DNA from: 70-18 sp041691815
Lineage (GTDB): Bacteria; Pseudomonadota; Alphaproteobacteria; Acetobacterales; Acetobacteraceae
Assembly (NCBI GenBank): GCA_041691815.1
Contig: JBEPTZ010000019.1
Span: 1 to 46,948 of the forward strand
Direction: 5' to 3'
Length of the DNA: 46,948 bases
Made by a program: the position numbers and the translations under genes. Shown here piece after piece: positions 8,422 through 16,455 of this stretch. Below the pieces are notes generated by a model, which saw only the letters and a program-made list of their open reading frames with translations, was not told the origin of the DNA and did not search any database. The first letter of the stretch is position 1. Each line of letters begins with the position of its first letter.

Positions 8422-8661
8422 CGTGCGTCCGATGGTGCCATGGCCCTCATGCCCGCGGTCCTGCTCGCCTGTTGGTCGCCTGCCGCCCATCTCGCCGGGA
8501 CGGGTCGGCATCGTCTGCGAACTCGTTCCAATACACCACGGATCGGTAGATCGGCGCCACTCCCACGATCACGATCGCTTCAGCCTGGCGTGCCGCCGGC
8601 GGGGCCAGAATGCCACTGACGACAGATTGACGCACTACTCACTGTGCCCCAGCGAGCGGGA

Positions 8662-8678
8662 ATGTCACCCTGTGACAT
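8662..8678. promoter_or_regulatory. Perfect 17-bp inverted repeat upstream of the sensor kinase gene
   Basis: ATGTCAC-CCT-GTGACAT is a perfect palindrome with 7-bp arms, 24 bp before the kinase start codon and in the divergent region shared with the TPR gene. The half-site TGTCAC/GTGACA has the look of an operator for a dimeric regulator. The binding protein is unknown. It is too close to the start codon for a typical activator site, so repression is more likely if it is functional. Confidence 0.45.
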
Positions 8679-8702
8679 CCGCCCTGCGGGAATGAATGGA
8701 CC

Positions 8703-10598
8703 ATGATGAGTACGGTGACCGCTGCCGCCGGCCCGCGCGACACCGGTTCGCGCGACACCGGTTCGCGCGATGGCGGCACGAGTGCCCGCCGTTCGGCCCG
8801 GCACTCGCCTCGCCCGGCGCTGATCGCGCCCGGCTTCGGTCGGTTGTGGCTCGCCTCGCTGCTGTTGCCGGTGGTGTGCCTGGCGCTGGCCGGCTGGTGG
8901 ACGTGGGACAACGTGATGACGGCCAACCGCGGCGAGATGGCACGCACGGTCGACATGGTGCATGAGCAGGTGCTGCGTGCGCTGGAAACCCAGGACGCCG
9001 TTCTGGCCGGCATGGGCGCGTTCATCGGCGGCATGGACTGGGCGCAAATCCACGCCAGCACCGCGGCGCATGATTTCGCCCGAGCCACCGACCTCGCGAC
9101 CCCGACCGTCGAGACCCTTGGGGTGGTCGATCCGCAGGGCCGGATCGCGGTGGCCAGCGAAGCCGTGGTGCCGCCGCCCGACCTCGTGTTGTCCGACCGT
9201 GACTATGTCAAGGCCTGGCCCCCCGGCCGCCCCGATGGCCATACCTTCATCAGCCCGGTGGTGGTGAGCCGGGTGGATGGCCGGGTGCAGGTGCATGCCT
9301 CCCGGCCGCGCCTCGGCCCGGATCGCCGTTCGGATGGCGGGGTGCTGGTCTCCTCGTTCACACCGGCCTATTTCGAGCGGTTCTTCAAGGACATCGCCGA
9401 AACGCCGGCCACCGGCTTCGCGTTGATCCGTGATGATGGCGCGCTGCTCGCAGGCTACCCGGAACCGGTCACCCGCAGTGCGCAGACCGTGCCGCGAGGC
9501 GATTTCGCGCTGGCGGCGATGCGTGGCGAGGTGCCGGTTTCCATCGGCGGCGTCGGGCGGCATGTGCGCTTCGCGGCCGCCGGCACGTTGCTGACCGGCT
9601 TGCAACTGGTGGCGATCCGCCCGATCGATCAGTACCGCCTGACCATCGTGCATCGCCTGGACCCGAATGTGCTGGCCGCCGAGTGGTTGCGGCAGATGGT
9701 GTCGCCCTCGATCGGTGCCGTCGCGGCGATGGCGCTGTTGCTGCTGCTGACCGGGCGCGCCCAGGCCGCCACCGCTCGCCATACCCAGGAGCTGCGTTAC
9801 CGCACCGAAGCCGCCGAGGCCGGCCGGGCCGAAGCGCAGGAGCGGGCCGAGTTGGAAGCCCGCCTGCGGCAAACCGAGCAGGTGGCCTCGCTCGGCCAGC
9901 TCGCCGCCGGCGTCGCGCATGATTTCAACAACCTGCTGCAAACCATCATCCTGAACGGCGAGTTGCTGCTGCGCGAAACCGATGGCCAGAGCAGCGCCCA
10001 TCACAGCGCCGCACTGGTGGTCGCGGCGAGTGAGCGCGGCATCGCCCTGACCCGGCGCATGCTGGATCATACCCGGCGAGACGCCGCGTCGGCACCCGAT
10101 GCGGTTGCCGGTCGCGCGGCGATCGATGTCGCCGCGGCGCTGCGGGCGGTGGAGGCATTGATGGCCGGCACGCCGGGCACCCGCCACCGGCTGCGACTCG
10201 ACCTCGCCGCCGGATTGCCGCCCGCCTGTGGCAATACCGCGGAATGCGAGTCGACGTTCATCAATCTGGTTGCCAATGCCCGCGATGCCATGCCGGGCGG
10301 TGGCGATATCACCATCACCGCCACCATCGCGCCGCCGCCGTCGCGGCTGCCGCCCGGCCGCTACATCGCCTTGAGCGTGGGTGACACCGGCGTTGGGATG
10401 GACGCCGCCACCCTGGCCCGGGCCGAGGAATTGTTTTTCACCACCAAGCCGGCCGGCAGCGGCAGCGGCCTCGGCCTTTCGATGGCGCGGGGTTTTGCCC
10501 GGCGCAACGGGGGCGCGCTGGACATTGCCAGCGTGCCAGGCCGGGGCACCACCGTCACCATCTGGCTCCCCGTTCTACCGCCCGAAGCAGTTCAGTAG
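8703..10598 (+). CDS. Membrane sensor histidine kinase with periplasmic Cache-like domain
   Basis: 631 residues. The layout is a short basic N-terminus, TM helix at ~47-66, a periplasmic sensor region at ~70-325 with Cache-like features (VVDPQGRIAVAS, LSDRDYVKAW, ISPVVVSR), TM2 at ~334-350, a charged coiled-coil linker, HisKA with the phospho-acceptor His406 in GVAHDFNNLLQ, and an HATPase with N-box NLVANARDAM (~521), DTGVGM (~561) and GSGLGLS (~587). The HDFNN form is common in kinases of the NtrB/DctB-like HisKA group. There is no receiver domain and no response regulator next to it, so it is an orphan. Near the N-terminus, RDTGS is duplicated by a 15-bp tandem repeat. It converges on the xrtA gene. 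Confidence 0.92.
   Translation: MMSTVTAAAGPRDTGSRDTGSRDGGTSARRSARHSPRPALIAPGFGRLWLASLLLPVVCLALAGWWTWDNVMTANRGEMARTVDMVHEQVLRALETQDAVLAGMGAFIGGMDWAQIHASTAAHDFARATDLATPTVETLGVVDPQGRIAVASEAVVPPPDLVLSDRDYVKAWPPGRPDGHTFISPVVVSRVDGRVQVHASRPRLGPDRRSDGGVLVSSFTPAYFERFFKDIAETPATGFALIRDDGALLAGYPEPVTRSAQTVPRGDFALAAMRGEVPVSIGGVGRHVRFAAAGTLLTGLQLVAIRPIDQYRLTIVHRLDPNVLAAEWLRQMVSPSIGAVAAMALLLLLTGRAQAATARHTQELRYRTEAAEAGRAEAQERAELEARLRQTEQVASLGQLAAGVAHDFNNLLQTIILNGELLLRETDGQSSAHHSAALVVAASERGIALTRRMLDHTRRDAASAPDAVAGRAAIDVAAALRAVEALMAGTPGTRHRLRLDLAAGLPPACGNTAECESTFINLVANARDAMPGGGDITITATIAPPPSRLPPGRYIALSVGDTGVGMDAATLARAEELFFTTKPAGSGSGLGLSMARGFARRNGGALDIASVPGRGTTVTIWLPVLPPEAVQ
8736..8770 (+). repeat. 15-bp tandem duplication in the kinase N-terminus
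   Basis: CGCGACACCGGTTCG occurs at 8736-8750 and again at 8751-8765, followed by a partial third copy (CGCGA). It encodes RDTGS-RDTGS-RD in the disordered cytoplasmic N-terminus ahead of TM1. Identity at the DNA level implies a recent slippage event. The unit length is a multiple of three, so the frame is kept. Confidence 0.8.
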
Positions 10599-10692
10599 CC
10601 CGCGCTCAGCCGAGCCAGCCCTCTCTGTCGCGTCCCCCGGCGCGTCAGGCTCCTCGCCAGTCGCTGCCTTCGAGGCGGTGGCAGCGCCGGTT

Positions 10693-12237
10693 TCAGTGGC
10701 TGCCGCCGGAAGATCGCGTGGCGAATGCACGGATCTGCGCCGGCAGATCGTATTGCGCCGCCAGGAACTGCTGCAGCAATCGGCGGGCGGGTTCCCGCAC
10801 ATAGCCGGTGATCCTGTCGCGCGGCAGTTCCGCCTCCAGCACCATCAGCACCGGCGCCAACTCTGCGCCAAACAGACTGTCGCGCACTTGGCGAAGCCGT
10901 GCGGTGATGCCGCCGCGGGCCGGTTCGCCGTCCAGCCAGATCATGCTGGCGCTGGCGTGCAATGTGCTCTGCTCGGTCCGCAGCCGCCAGACCGGCGGCA
11001 CGCCGCCCGGAACCTGCAGGCTGCCACCCTCGACCTCTTCACCCGCGAGGTTCAAGCTCTGGTCGGCGGTGCGGATCGGCCCCATCGTGCTGCGCCGCGG
11101 GAAGGCCAGCACGGTGACTTTCAGCGTCATCGCGCCGCAGCTGTAGCTGGCGACTTCGCCGCGGCCCGGCGCCAGATCGGCCGAAACCGGGGTCAGCTTC
11201 GGGCTGAGGGCACAGGGCGGCAGAACGACGAACTGCGGCAGCGCGGCCGGCGTCACGGTGCCGGCCTGCCGGTCCAGCGCCAGTGCGGCGGCCGGCGCCA
11301 GCACGGCGATCACGCAAGCGAAAGCGGCGGCAAGATAGACCGGGCGGCCTGGGGTCGCGGAGGTTGGCGGCGTGGACGGGCGGGTCACCTGCATATCCTG
11401 GCGGAATGGCATGCCGGCCAGGATCAGCAGCAGGATCACCACCGAAAAAAACAGCCAGCCGTAGATGATATGGTCGGCCGCCGCCGCCTGGGCACTGCCC
11501 AGAATATGCCCCAGCACCACGATGCCGAGCGCGCGAAACCCGTTGGCAATGATCGGGATGGCGATGCTGGCGAGCATGAAGGCGAAGCGCCGCCAGGGGC
11601 TGCGATAGATCAATATCGAATACAGCACGCCGAACGCCACCGCGGCGATCAGGAAGCGCAGGCCTGCACAGGCCTCGGCGACGAAAAACCGCCCCTCGGG
11701 AATCTCGATCAGGAACGTATCGACATAGTTTGGAATGCCGAGCACGTTGAGGCCGAGGCGGATGAAATCCGAGGTGAAATGCTGCAGCGGGACGGTCAGG
11801 AAGGCGCCGAACGGCACCAGGAAATACAGGTACAGCAGCCCCGCCGACATCAACCACCAGGTGCGCCAGCCCAGCACCACAAGGAACAGCAATTCCAGCA
11901 TGGTCATCGCGACCAGTTGCCGGCCTTCCATGATCCCCATCCGCTCGGCCAGCAGCCAGACCAGCCCCAGCGGCAGCATGCCCAGCGCCAGCCACGGCAG
12001 CGGCCGCGGTTGTGCGCCGCGCAGCATGTCCCGCCGATCCCACAGGATGTAGAGCGCGATCGGCAGCACGAAGTAGCAATGGCTGTAGGCGGTGGATTCC
12101 TCCCAGACCTCGAGTGCCGCCGCAGCTTCGGCATGAAACACCAGCAGCAGCAGCAGCGCGCCGCCGAGCAGCGCCGGCGCTGCCCGCAGCAGGCCATCCC
12201 AGGGCCGCGCCATCGCCGTCGCGCTGTCTGCGTTCAT
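10693..12237 (-). CDS. xrtA: Exosortase A fused to an EpsI-like C-terminal domain
   Basis: 514 residues from the ATG at 12237. The open frame extends further upstream but that part is antisense shadow. Residues ~18-275 form the multi-helix exosortase membrane domain. The family's active-site triad is present: Cys190 in EACAGLRF, Arg235 in ANGFRALG, His256 in DHIIYGWLFF. Residues ~298-322 form a last membrane helix, and the remaining ~190 residues form an extracytoplasmic EpsI-like (DUF3485) domain. Exosortases cleave and transfer proteins at the PEP-CTERM sorting signal. XrtA is the type tied to exopolysaccharide loci. The start codon overlaps the upstream gene's stop by 4 bp (ATGA), so translation is coupled. 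It is the last gene of the minus operon. Confidence 0.93.
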   Translation of the reverse strand: MNADSATAMARPWDGLLRAAPALLGGALLLLLVFHAEAAAALEVWEESTAYSHCYFVLPIALYILWDRRDMLRGAQPRPLPWLALGMLPLGLVWLLAERMGIMEGRQLVAMTMLELLFLVVLGWRTWWLMSAGLLYLYFLVPFGAFLTVPLQHFTSDFIRLGLNVLGIPNYVDTFLIEIPEGRFFVAEACAGLRFLIAAVAFGVLYSILIYRSPWRRFAFMLASIAIPIIANGFRALGIVVLGHILGSAQAAAADHIIYGWLFFSVVILLLILAGMPFRQDMQVTRPSTPPTSATPGRPVYLAAAFACVIAVLAPAAALALDRQAGTVTPAALPQFVVLPPCALSPKLTPVSADLAPGRGEVASYSCGAMTLKVTVLAFPRRSTMGPIRTADQSLNLAGEEVEGGSLQVPGGVPPVWRLRTEQSTLHASASMIWLDGEPARGGITARLRQVRDSLFGAELAPVLMVLEAELPRDRITGYVREPARRLLQQFLAAQYDLPAQIRAFATRSSGGSH

Positions 12238-13481
12238 GCCATCATCCCCGCTCGATCCGCCGCCCGGGCATGCCGCGCAACCAGCGGCGCCATCAGACCA
12301 TCCAGCCGCGCCAGCGTGGCGGGCCAGCCATAGCGCTGTTCCATGACCCGTCGCCCGGCGGCGCGCAGGTCGGGATAGCCGCCGGCCAGTACCGCGGCAA
12401 TGGCCTGTGCGGTGGCCTCGGCGCCGTCGGCGACCAGCAGATCCTGGCCGGGGGTGGCGCGCACGCCTTCGAAAGCCTGTGGCGAGGCGACCACCGGTGT
12501 ACCCAGCGCCATCGCCTCCAGCACCTTGTTCTGGATGCCACGGGCAATCCGCAGCGGCGCTACCGCCACCCCGGCATGGATCACATAGGGCCGCACATCG
12601 GCCACCCGGCCGGTGACCGTGACTCCGGGCAATTCGGCCAGCGCCCGCACGTCCGGCGACGGATTGGCGCCGACGACGATGAATTCGCTGGTCGCGTCGC
12701 GCGCCTGCAACAGCGGCAGCACGTGGTGCGCGAACCAGATCGCGGCATCGGCGTTCGGCCAGTAGTCCATGTTGCCGGTGAACACCGCGCGCGGTGCGGC
12801 GGTAGGGTAGGGCGATGGCAGGTCCAGCCCGGGGGTGAAAAACGCCAGGTCGACCCCCTGTTCGACCGCATGCACCCGGCCCGCAAGTTCGGGCGCCAGG
12901 GTCTCCAGCCGGCGGCATTCGGGTTCCGATACCAGCAGCGTGAGGTCGCTGGCGGCGGCGGCGTGACGCTCATAGGCCAGCAGGGTACGGCCTTCGCGCG
13001 CCCAGACCCAGCGCATCGGCGGGCGGCTGTGGCGGGCGTATTCGCTCCATTTTTCGGAATCGACGTCCACCATGTCCAGCACGACTGCCGGTCCATCGGC
13101 GGGCAGCACGTAGGGTGCCATGGCGGTTGAGAAGACGAAGGCAAGATCGATCGGCTGCCCGGCCAGGGTATTGCGCACCCATGCCTGCAGGCCGGCATGG
13201 TGATAATAATCCAGCATCAGCGGTCTGCCTGGACGGGCGGTGAGCAGCGATTTCAGCTTCTGCCAGCGGGTATCGATCCGGAAGCAGGCAAATTCGGCGC
13301 AGACCGTCCGTATTGCGGCGAAATGCTGCTGGTCGGCGGTATCGTCCATCAGGCATCCATAATGGATCGTCCAGTCCTTCGCGAAATGCCGCAGGAAGTT
13401 CCAGGCGCGGATCGTCTCCCCTTTCACCGGCGGATAGGGCGGCCGATGACTGATGAACAGCATGTGGCGCGCGGCGCTCAT
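12234..13481 (-). CDS. TIGR03087-type glycosyltransferase of XrtA/PEP-CTERM systems
   Basis: 415 residues with a GT-B fold of the GT4 type. The N-terminus MLFISHRPPYPPVKGETIRAW is characteristic of the TIGR03087 family that accompanies exosortase A. The central block AVFTGNMDYWPNADAAIWF is followed by the nucleotide-sugar region RIARGIQNKVLEAMALGTPV at about residues 316-336, with the Glu expected to contact the sugar nucleotide ribose or diphosphate. It should add a sugar to the lipid-linked exopolysaccharide precursor on the cytoplasmic face. Donor and acceptor cannot be read from sequence. It overlaps its neighbours by 4 bp at both ends, so it is translationally coupled to femAB-like and xrtA. 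Confidence 0.92.
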   Translation of the reverse strand: MSAARHMLFISHRPPYPPVKGETIRAWNFLRHFAKDWTIHYGCLMDDTADQQHFAAIRTVCAEFACFRIDTRWQKLKSLLTARPGRPLMLDYYHHAGLQAWVRNTLAGQPIDLAFVFSTAMAPYVLPADGPAVVLDMVDVDSEKWSEYARHSRPPMRWVWAREGRTLLAYERHAAAASDLTLLVSEPECRRLETLAPELAGRVHAVEQGVDLAFFTPGLDLPSPYPTAAPRAVFTGNMDYWPNADAAIWFAHHVLPLLQARDATSEFIVVGANPSPDVRALAELPGVTVTGRVADVRPYVIHAGVAVAPLRIARGIQNKVLEAMALGTPVVASPQAFEGVRATPGQDLLVADGAEATAQAIAAVLAGGYPDLRAAGRRVMEQRYGWPATLARLDGLMAPLVARHARAADRAGMMA

Positions 13482-14530
13482 CCCAGGCCACGTACGATCG
13501 GCGGACCGAGCAGACCGGCCAGCGGCAGCGGCAGGCGCTTCCAGGCGGCGATGAACAGGCGGAATTTCGGGTTCAGCGGGTTGTTTTCCGGCACTTTCGC
13601 GCCCGGCGCCAGCATGTAGCGGTACGGCAGGGGTTGCGGCGTGAAGCCCCAGTTCTTCTTGAACGCGAAGGCGCCGGTGCCCTGTTTGCTGCGGCCGAAG
13701 TCGAACAGCCTGCAGCCGCGGGTGGCGGCGCGGCGCATCACCTCCCAGTACATGAAGTCGTTGCCGTACAGGCCGCGCGCCTGCGCGGTGCCGCCGCCGT
13801 AATAGGGCAGCACCTGGTCGCGGAAGTAGAAATTCATCACGCTGGCGATCGCCGTCTGGCCGTCCAGCACGGTGACGATATCGGCGGAGCCGGCGAATTC
13901 CTCCATCATGATGCGGAAATAGCTGCGCGCGAAGACCGGCGTGCCCAGGTTGCGCACGCTTTCGGCATAGATGCGATAGAGCCGGTCGGGGTCGGTTTCC
14001 ACCACCGAGGCCAGGCCGCGATCGATCCCTTTGCGCACCATCGCCCGCTGCTTGCGCGGGATCGCCTTCAGATTGGCGTCGTCGTCGCCGGTGAAGGCCT
14101 TGCGGAACACCACATAGAGGTCATCGCGCACCACCCAGCCTGCGGCCGGCGGGGCGGCGGCATCGGTGCGCAACTCCATCACCTTCACGCCGAGGCGCCG
14201 CATCAGCGCCGCCGCGTGGTCCAGCAGCGCCGCTTCGCTGTCGGCGTCGCTGGCCAGCGGTCCGCCCTGGACGCAGAACGGCACCGAGATCAGCGAATCG
14301 CCGAACAGCAGCGTCTTCATCCGGCCGAGCGGCAACACACCGGTGATCGCGCCACGGCACTCGGCCAGCAGGTAATAGGTCGCGTGGCCGAAGGCACGGT
14401 CGATCACCCGCCGCCAGGCGGCGAGGTGGAAGAAGGTGCCGGCTGGGTGGGCGCGCACATAGGCATCCCACGCCGCCTCCTCCGCAACCGGCAGGATCCG
14501 GCAGGTCACCGGCGCGGCGGACGCGCTCAT
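13478..14530 (-). CDS. FemAB-like XrtA/PEP-CTERM-associated protein
   Basis: 350 residues of the TIGR03019 type: two GNAT-like halves related to FemAB peptidyltransferases. Recognisable blocks are FFHLAAWRRVIDRAFGH near the N-terminus, GVLPLGRMKTLLFGDSL, IPRKQRAMVRKGIDRGL, and the C-terminal substrate-site region FDFGRSKQGTGAFAFKKNWG. In Gram-positives Fem proteins add amino acids to murein precursors from aminoacyl-tRNA. Here, by association with xrtA, it probably decorates the polysaccharide or a carrier, perhaps by acyl or aminoacyl transfer, which is an inference. ATGA overlaps with both neighbours place it firmly inside the operon. Confidence 0.9.
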   Translation of the reverse strand: MSASAAPVTCRILPVAEEAAWDAYVRAHPAGTFFHLAAWRRVIDRAFGHATYYLLAECRGAITGVLPLGRMKTLLFGDSLISVPFCVQGGPLASDADSEAALLDHAAALMRRLGVKVMELRTDAAAPPAAGWVVRDDLYVVFRKAFTGDDDANLKAIPRKQRAMVRKGIDRGLASVVETDPDRLYRIYAESVRNLGTPVFARSYFRIMMEEFAGSADIVTVLDGQTAIASVMNFYFRDQVLPYYGGGTAQARGLYGNDFMYWEVMRRAATRGCRLFDFGRSKQGTGAFAFKKNWGFTPQPLPYRYMLAPGAKVPENNPLNPKFRLFIAAWKRLPLPLAGLLGPPIVRGLG

Positions 14531-15450
14531 GCGGCGCGCTCTGCTGTCGCGGCGCCATCAGGGATCGGAGGGGCGAAGGGTGCATCCGGCGAGGTCAGCA
14601 GCGCGGCGCCGAATACATTGTCCATGCGGTCCCAGGCGAAATCGGTCAGCAATCGTTCCAACCGGCCGGCGGTGGCGGAGAGGTTCAGGTAGTGGCGGAA
14701 CCGCGACAGCTGTCCGGCTGCGGCCACGCGCGGCTGGCCGGGATCGACCTCCCACGGATGGGTGTAGAAGATACCCGGCCGGCCGCCACGATTCACCCGG
14801 CGGAGTCCAAGACGGAAGATGGCATAGGGCAGCAGCCGGAAGAAGCCGCCTCCGGCACACGGCAAGTGGCGGCCGAACACCGGCGTTGCGGTCATCGGAA
14901 TCTCCAGCAACGCCCGCCCGTCCGGATGAAACGGCTCCAGCGGCGCATTCGGCGCGCCATACAGGTCGTGGCGAATCGGGTAGATGCTGGAACTGTAGCG
15001 ATAGCCTTCCTCGGCCAGGATATCGTAGGCCCATGGGGTGTCGGGCCCGAGCGAGAAAGTCGGCGCGCGATAGCCGAGCACCTCCACCCCGCCGATATTC
15101 TGCAATACCTGGCGAGCGCGGCGGATATCGGCGCGGAATCCTTCCGGCCCCAGGGTCGGCACGCGGGCATGGCCGTGGCCGTGGCTGGCCAGTTCATGGC
15201 CGCCGGCCACGATGCGCCGGATCAGCGCCGGATGCCGCTCGGCCACCCAGCTCAGCGTGAAAAACGTGCCGCGGACCCCGGCGCGGGCGAACAGGTCCAG
15301 CAGCCTCTGGGTATTCGCCTCTACCCGCGAGGGCAGCGCTTCCCAGCGGTCGCGCGGGATTGCGGCCCGGAAGGCTTCCACCTGGAAATGCTCCTCGACA
15401 TCAACGGTCAGCGCATTGCGCTGCCGTGCCGCGGGCCGCATCGTGTTCAT
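14527..15450 (-). CDS. XrtA-system polysaccharide deacetylase (NodB/CE4 fold)
   Basis: 307 residues from the ATG at 15450. Upstream open frame is shadow of the ATPase gene. The CE4 motifs are present: TVDVEEHFQ near the start (catalytic base and metal Asp region), SHGHGHARVP (metal His residues), then YRAPTFSLGPDTPWAYDIL, and the late THPWEVDPGQPR that marks the DUF3473-type XrtA deacetylases (TIGR03006). It should remove N- or O-acetyl groups from the nascent or exported polysaccharide. There is no obvious signal peptide, so it may act in the cytoplasm on the lipid-linked precursor or leave by an unseen route. It overlaps both neighbours by 4 bp. Confidence 0.92.
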   Translation of the reverse strand: MNTMRPAARQRNALTVDVEEHFQVEAFRAAIPRDRWEALPSRVEANTQRLLDLFARAGVRGTFFTLSWVAERHPALIRRIVAGGHELASHGHGHARVPTLGPEGFRADIRRARQVLQNIGGVEVLGYRAPTFSLGPDTPWAYDILAEEGYRYSSSIYPIRHDLYGAPNAPLEPFHPDGRALLEIPMTATPVFGRHLPCAGGGFFRLLPYAIFRLGLRRVNRGGRPGIFYTHPWEVDPGQPRVAAAGQLSRFRHYLNLSATAGRLERLLTDFAWDRMDNVFGAALLTSPDAPFAPPIPDGAATAERAA

Positions 15451-16448
15451 CCGCGCGGCAGGCTGTAGCCGCCGAACACGTCCATCAGCCGCTGGAACAC
15501 CCGTTCCCGCCGGGCGACCGCATCTTCCAGCGCCTGCACCCGGATCAGTAGATCGGCATAGGCCCGGCCGTTGGGCTCGCCGCCGGCCGGCAACGCCACG
15601 ACGCGATTGCCGGGATCGGCGTCGTCGGCAACGCCCTCGATGTCGTGGTGCAGCTCCTGCGCCGTGCTCTCCACCATCGGCGCGCCGATGGTGTCCGCTT
15701 CCTCCAGGGCCGCATAGAGCAGCACCCGCGAGCACAGCCGGTTGACGCGGCGCGGAATGCCGCCGGTGTGGTGGAACACCGCGGCGAATGCGGCGTCGGT
15801 CAGCGTCGGGTTGCCATGCCAGCCGACGGCGGTCAGCCGGTGCTCGATATAGGCGCGGGTCTCCTCGGCATCGAGCGGGCCCAGATGGTAGGAGGCGAGC
15901 ACCCGTTGGCGCAGTTGGTCGAGATCGGGGCTGGCCAGCTTGCGGCGAAATTGCGGCTGACCAAGCAGGATGGTCTGCAGCGATGCGCGACCGTCCTCGG
16001 TGAGGTTGGACAGCATCCGGAGTTCTTCCAGCGCTGCCAGCGACAGGTTCTGCGCCTCGTCGACCACCAGCAGGCAGTGCCGGTTGCTGGCCCGGTGTTC
16101 GGCCAGCAATTCGCTGAAGGCGCGCAGCAGGGTGGCCCGGTCGGCATCGACGATATCGATGCCGAAGGCGCTCATGGTCAGGCGGAACAGGTCGTCGCCG
16201 GAGACCTGCGTGGTGTTGATGCGCGCCAGCGTATAGGTGTCGCGGTCAAGCTCCGCCCACAGGCGTTCCACCAGCGTGGTCTTGCCGGCGCCCACCTCGC
16301 CGGTGACGATCACGAAACCCTCGCCCTGCGAAAGGCCGTAGATCAGGTGGGAGATCGCCCGTGTATGACCCTTGCTTCCATAGAAGAACCGGCTGTCCGG
16401 CGTCAGCTGGAACGGCATGCCGGTGAAGTTGTAGAATTTTTCGTACAT
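15447..16448 (-). CDS. XrtA-system ATPase (ExeA-like AAA)
   Basis: 333 residues of the TIGR03015 type. The N-terminal MYEKFYNFTGMPFQLTPDSR is a hallmark of ExeA-like ATPases. Walker A is GEVGAGKT at residues 50-57 and Walker B LLVVDE at 126-131, followed by GIPRRVNRLC (sensor-2-like). Residues ~265-333 form a short helical tail. In ExeA the AAA domain works with a periplasmic partner to assemble envelope secretins. Here the role is probably energising or positioning the EPS/PEP-CTERM assembly, an inference from association. It starts 7 bp after the barrel gene's stop and overlaps the deacetylase start by 4 bp. Confidence 0.93.
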   Translation of the reverse strand: MYEKFYNFTGMPFQLTPDSRFFYGSKGHTRAISHLIYGLSQGEGFVIVTGEVGAGKTTLVERLWAELDRDTYTLARINTTQVSGDDLFRLTMSAFGIDIVDADRATLLRAFSELLAEHRASNRHCLLVVDEAQNLSLAALEELRMLSNLTEDGRASLQTILLGQPQFRRKLASPDLDQLRQRVLASYHLGPLDAEETRAYIEHRLTAVGWHGNPTLTDAAFAAVFHHTGGIPRRVNRLCSRVLLYAALEEADTIGAPMVESTAQELHHDIEGVADDADPGNRVVALPAGGEPNGRAYADLLIRVQALEDAVARRERVFQRLMDVFGGYSLPRG

Positions 16449-16455
16449 ACCCTGC

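Noticed and set aside
8580..10187. 535-codon minus-strand open frame
   Set aside because: Antisense to the sensor kinase; no recognisable domain.
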